Positions 6,205 to 8,031 of a DNA stretch of 8,031 bases are shown here, piece after piece. Position numbers and translations under genes: made by a program. This stretch comes from CAYOMP01 sp964405075 (GTDB lineage: Bacteria > Bacillota > Clostridia > Lachnospirales > Lachnospiraceae), in assembly GCA_964405075.1 (NCBI GenBank), contig CAYOMP010000126.1:1-8031 (forward strand). Direction: 5' to 3'. Below the pieces are notes generated by a model that saw only the letters and a program-made list of their open reading frames with translations, searched no databases and was not told the DNA's origin. The first letter of the stretch is position 1. Every line of letters starts with the position of its first letter.

Positions 6205-7242
6205 TTACTCTGCTCTGGCAATTGCCTCTTCGTAATCCTTTGTTCCCACAAATATTTCATTTGTATATGGATTCTTTTTAAGTTTAATAGACTTCTTAAT
6301 TATTAAACCTAACACAACAACATTAGCCACCAAAGAAATTATAGCGATAATTCCCATTGCTGTTGGGTTAGCTGTTGTTGGATGTGTCGCTGCATCCATA
6401 AAGCCATCAGAATATAATGAAGGAATTACAGCAAAAACTCCTTTATCCTGAAATAATGGAAATACCTGTGCAAACATACACCATAATGCTAATGTATTAG
6501 CTCTATTTTGAATCCAACCACCTTTATTCCAGAAAAAGTTAGCAAATGTTGGAGCCAATAATAATGCTAAACCACAATACCAAGCATGTGTTGGTAAGTT
6601 GTTATATGTATATTCGAAATTCCATAAATCATATGCAAGTATAAAACACCAAGTCATATCAGGCCATAACATATCATCATGCTTCTTTGATCTGTAAATT
6701 CCAAGCCAACCTGTCATACAAAATATATTAATGATACCAGCAATACCATTTAATACATTCCACCAACCACCATATAACCAAACATTCTCTGAAGATAACC
6801 ACCAACGAGAACCTGTTTCAGCTAATGCCATTGATCCCTTAACAGCAGACTCAAAATCGCTACCTACAGCAATTAAAATATTAATTGCCACAATTAAAAA
6901 TGGAAATGGTTTAAACCAATCTTCCTTTCCGATTCCCCATTTGTACTTAATCATCATAAAACCAATACAACCAGCTGTTGCTGCGTACAATTTGGCATAA
7001 TGGAACCAACTTGTCATATGAAGATAAGTCTGATTATTTAATGCCCATTCTGCACCATTTGCTGCTGAAACATAAATTGCGATAAAATAAACTGTCAATA
7101 CTGCTGGTAATGCAAGAAAACATAAAATTCCTCCAATTTTACTTCTTCTTGCAAATTCATTTGCTAAAACTAATGCAACAAATACCATTAACCAACCTAA
7201 TAATTGGTACATAGCTCCGTCTCCGTAAATTTGAAATAACAT
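6205..7242 (-). CDS. Tryptophan-rich polytopic membrane protein (DUF5692-like)
   Basis: The function is unknown. The 345-residue protein has about eight or nine hydrophobic segments (roughly 13-30, 36-58, 82-99, 111-127, 160-183, 196-208, 219-239, 249-264 and 296-315) and a charged C-terminal tail (316-345), so it is an integral inner-membrane protein without a cleavable signal peptide. It resembles the DUF5692 family as I remember it, but I cannot confirm this. It carries 18 Trp (about 5 %), including WW at 147-148 and 160-161, many at predicted membrane borders. Polar or charged residues inside or beside membrane segments (E29, H81, K84, D205, E210, H219) could belong to a binding site or pore. 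AAAGGAG six bases before the ATG supports the start. It has its own promoter and terminator and is not in an operon with its neighbours. Transporter or sensor roles are only guesses. Confidence 0.85.
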   Translation of the reverse strand: MLFQIYGDGAMYQLLGWLMVFVALVLANEFARRSKIGGILCFLALPAVLTVYFIAIYVSAANGAEWALNNQTYLHMTSWFHYAKLYAATAGCIGFMMIKYKWGIGKEDWFKPFPFLIVAINILIAVGSDFESAVKGSMALAETGSRWWLSSENVWLYGGWWNVLNGIAGIINIFCMTGWLGIYRSKKHDDMLWPDMTWCFILAYDLWNFEYTYNNLPTHAWYCGLALLLAPTFANFFWNKGGWIQNRANTLALWCMFAQVFPLFQDKGVFAVIPSLYSDGFMDAATHPTTANPTAMGIIAIISLVANVVVLGLIIKKSIKLKKNPYTNEIFVGTKDYEEAIARAE

Positions 7243-7783
7243 ATTTTTCTCCTTTCACTCTCCAATATGTGTTTAATTTATTTATAAGAAAGCTCCCTCT
7301 CTTTCCTATTTACTCCTAATCGTTTTCATTTAATTTCTTTATTATCATATCATATTTACATATATTTCCATTATATTCTTCTCAATATAATTTTAACATC
7401 TAAATATCTTATGTCAATAATCACACATCTTTTAACTTTGATTTGTAACAATTATGACATTTTATATCAATTCTTTTTACATTTATTTCACTATTCTTTT
7501 TTATTTACTTATTCTCAACTATCATCTTTAGTTATTTTTCCGACATATATATCTAAAAAATGATGCATTTTATACTATAGCTTATTTTTTCAAAATTTAA
7601 AATACATTCTTCATTAGCCCAACTATTCCTTAATTACGCATTTCGCTTAACATTGTTAAATTCTGCTTCATCTAATTGGTAGTTGCATAAAACACACTTT
7701 ACAAATTTAAAAAGAGTTACTGTAGACATCATATAATTTTCTCAAACAGACCATTCTCTACATTTCAACATATATATAAAACA
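7243..7783. other. AT-rich intergenic region, no gene seen
   Basis: Apart from the promoter at 7390-7417 and the ribosome-binding site at the left edge, I see no coding sequence here on either strand. The predicted leader of the membrane protein gene is about 140 bases long. It includes TGAAAACGATTAGG (7328-7315, minus strand), whose first half resembles a CcpA cre site but whose second half does not. A short inverted repeat AAAATG/CATTTT lies near 7560-7575. The sequence is otherwise low in complexity and very rich in A and T. Confidence 0.6.
7390..7417 (-). promoter_or_regulatory. Promoter of the membrane protein gene
   Basis: The minus strand has a perfect -35 box TTGACA (7417-7412), a 16-base spacer and TAAAAT (7395-7390, five of six consensus bases), preceded by TGT, an extended -10 element. 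Transcription would start near 7383. Confidence 0.7.
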
Positions 7784-7823
7784 AAAAAGCCAAAATACCG
7801 ACGAATCAGCACTTTGACTTTTT
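7784..7823 (-). terminator. Terminator of the rRNA/tRNA-Trp transcript
   Basis: On the minus strand an 18-bp hairpin is capped by a UUCG tetraloop: a 14-bp lower stem (7823-7810 with 7797-7784, three G-U pairs) is topped by CUGA-UUCG-UCGG. The right arm ends in a T run that continues as TGTTTTATATATA. It starts six bases after the tRNA-Trp and is a strong rho-independent terminator. Confidence 0.88.
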
Positions 7824-7829
7824 CACTAC

Positions 7830-7902
7830 CAGGGACAGTAGGACTTGAACCCACGACATTTGGTTTTGGAGACCAACGTTCTACCAACTGAACTATATCC
7901 CT
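7830..7902 (-). tRNA. tRNA-Trp (anticodon CCA)
   Basis: The 73 bases fold into a complete cloverleaf. The acceptor stem is AGGGATA with TGTCCCT (one G-U), the D arm GTTC/GAAC, the anticodon stem TTGGT/ACCAA with loop CTCCAAA (anticodon CCA, reading UGG), the variable loop ATGTC, and the T arm GTGGG/CCTAC (one G-U) with loop TTCAAGT. The discriminator base is G, as expected for bacterial tRNA-Trp. The 3' CCA is not encoded, so it must be added by nucleotidyltransferase. It lies about 100 bases after the 23S rRNA and appears to be part of the same transcript. Confidence 0.97.
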
Positions 7903-8004
7903 ACAAAAATATGTGACTATTTCTAGCCACTTAACAGACATATGTCTCATTGTACCTTCAAAACTGTATACCTACTTTTCATCTTTCCAACAAACCTTTT
8001 TTCT
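7903..8004 (-). other. 23S-tRNA-Trp spacer with hairpin and palindrome, no 5S rRNA
   Basis: The spacer holds GTGGCTA-GAAA-TAGTCAC (7930-7913, minus strand), a 7-bp hairpin with a GNRA loop, and the 12-bp perfect palindrome AGACATATGTCT (7936-7947). Either may be a processing site for maturing the 23S 3' end or the tRNA 5' end. CAGTTTTGAAGGTAC resembles sequence usual in clostridial rRNA spacers. No 5S rRNA is present. Confidence 0.6.
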
Positions 8005-8031
8005 AGGTCATGCCCTCGACCTATTAGTAAC
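8005..8031 (-). rRNA. 23S rRNA, 3' end (partial)
   Basis: The minus strand reads TACTAATAGGTCGAGG and then GCATGACC, the well-known 3' terminal sequence of low-GC Gram-positive 23S rRNA, whose last bases pair with the 5' end of the molecule (GGTCA type). The exact 3' end, near 8005, is estimated. The rest of the gene lies to the right of the window. Confidence 0.82.

Noticed and set aside
6731..7000. 89-codon plus-strand open frame opposite the membrane protein gene
   Set aside because: The opposite strand has a coherent membrane protein with promoter, ribosome-binding site and terminator; this frame lacks all of these.
7315..7328. CcpA cre site in the leader of the membrane protein gene
   Set aside because: Only the first half (TGAAAACG) fits the consensus; the second half fails at three positions, so I do not annotate it as a site.
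7765..7950. A 61-codon minus-strand open frame
   Set aside because: It spans the whole tRNA-Trp and its terminator; the apparent protein is only the translated tRNA and spacer.
1..8031. CRISPR array
   Set aside because: No regularly spaced direct repeats occur; the only longer repeat has two copies about 6 kb apart.

Overview
The window looks like chromosomal DNA of a low-GC, probably anaerobic Clostridia member, most likely Lachnospiraceae-like. This is an inference from the AT-rich composition, the Gram-positive Shine-Dalgarno sites, the short clostridial-type NadB and the 3' end sequence of the 23S rRNA. Every gene I can support reads on the minus strand, so transcription runs from high to low coordinates.

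Layout from the right (upstream) end: the last bases of a 23S rRNA gene (8005-8031), a short spacer with small hairpins but no 5S rRNA, a tRNA-Trp with anticodon CCA (7830-7902), and a strong intrinsic terminator with a UUCG loop (7784-7823). An AT-rich gap of about 540 bp follows; it holds a good promoter (7390-7417) for a tryptophan-rich polytopic membrane protein of unknown function (6205-7242, resembling DUF5692). That gene ends at a clear terminator (6114-6144).

The next gap (5583-6204) is the most unusual part. It starts with a 65-bp element (6051-6115) that has a second copy at the left window edge (6-70, 82 % identical, with a 26-bp perfect core). Each copy lies at or just beyond a gene terminator and carries a Shine-Dalgarno plus ATG. 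Next to it is about 250 nt of helix-rich sequence (5781-6028) that resembles the 5' part of a group II intron domain I, without any visible domain V or reverse transcriptase. An 18-bp perfect palindrome and a weak terminator follow before the next promoter.

From 5582 down to 109 there is a class A penicillin-binding protein (peptidoglycan glycosyltransferase and transpeptidase) and then a compact nadA-nadB-nadC operon with its own promoter and a possibly regulatory leader. NadB oxidises L-aspartate to iminoaspartate, NadA condenses this with dihydroxyacetone phosphate to quinolinate, and NadC converts quinolinate to nicotinate mononucleotide: the complete de novo entry into NAD synthesis. The operon ends at a hairpin terminator (71-100).
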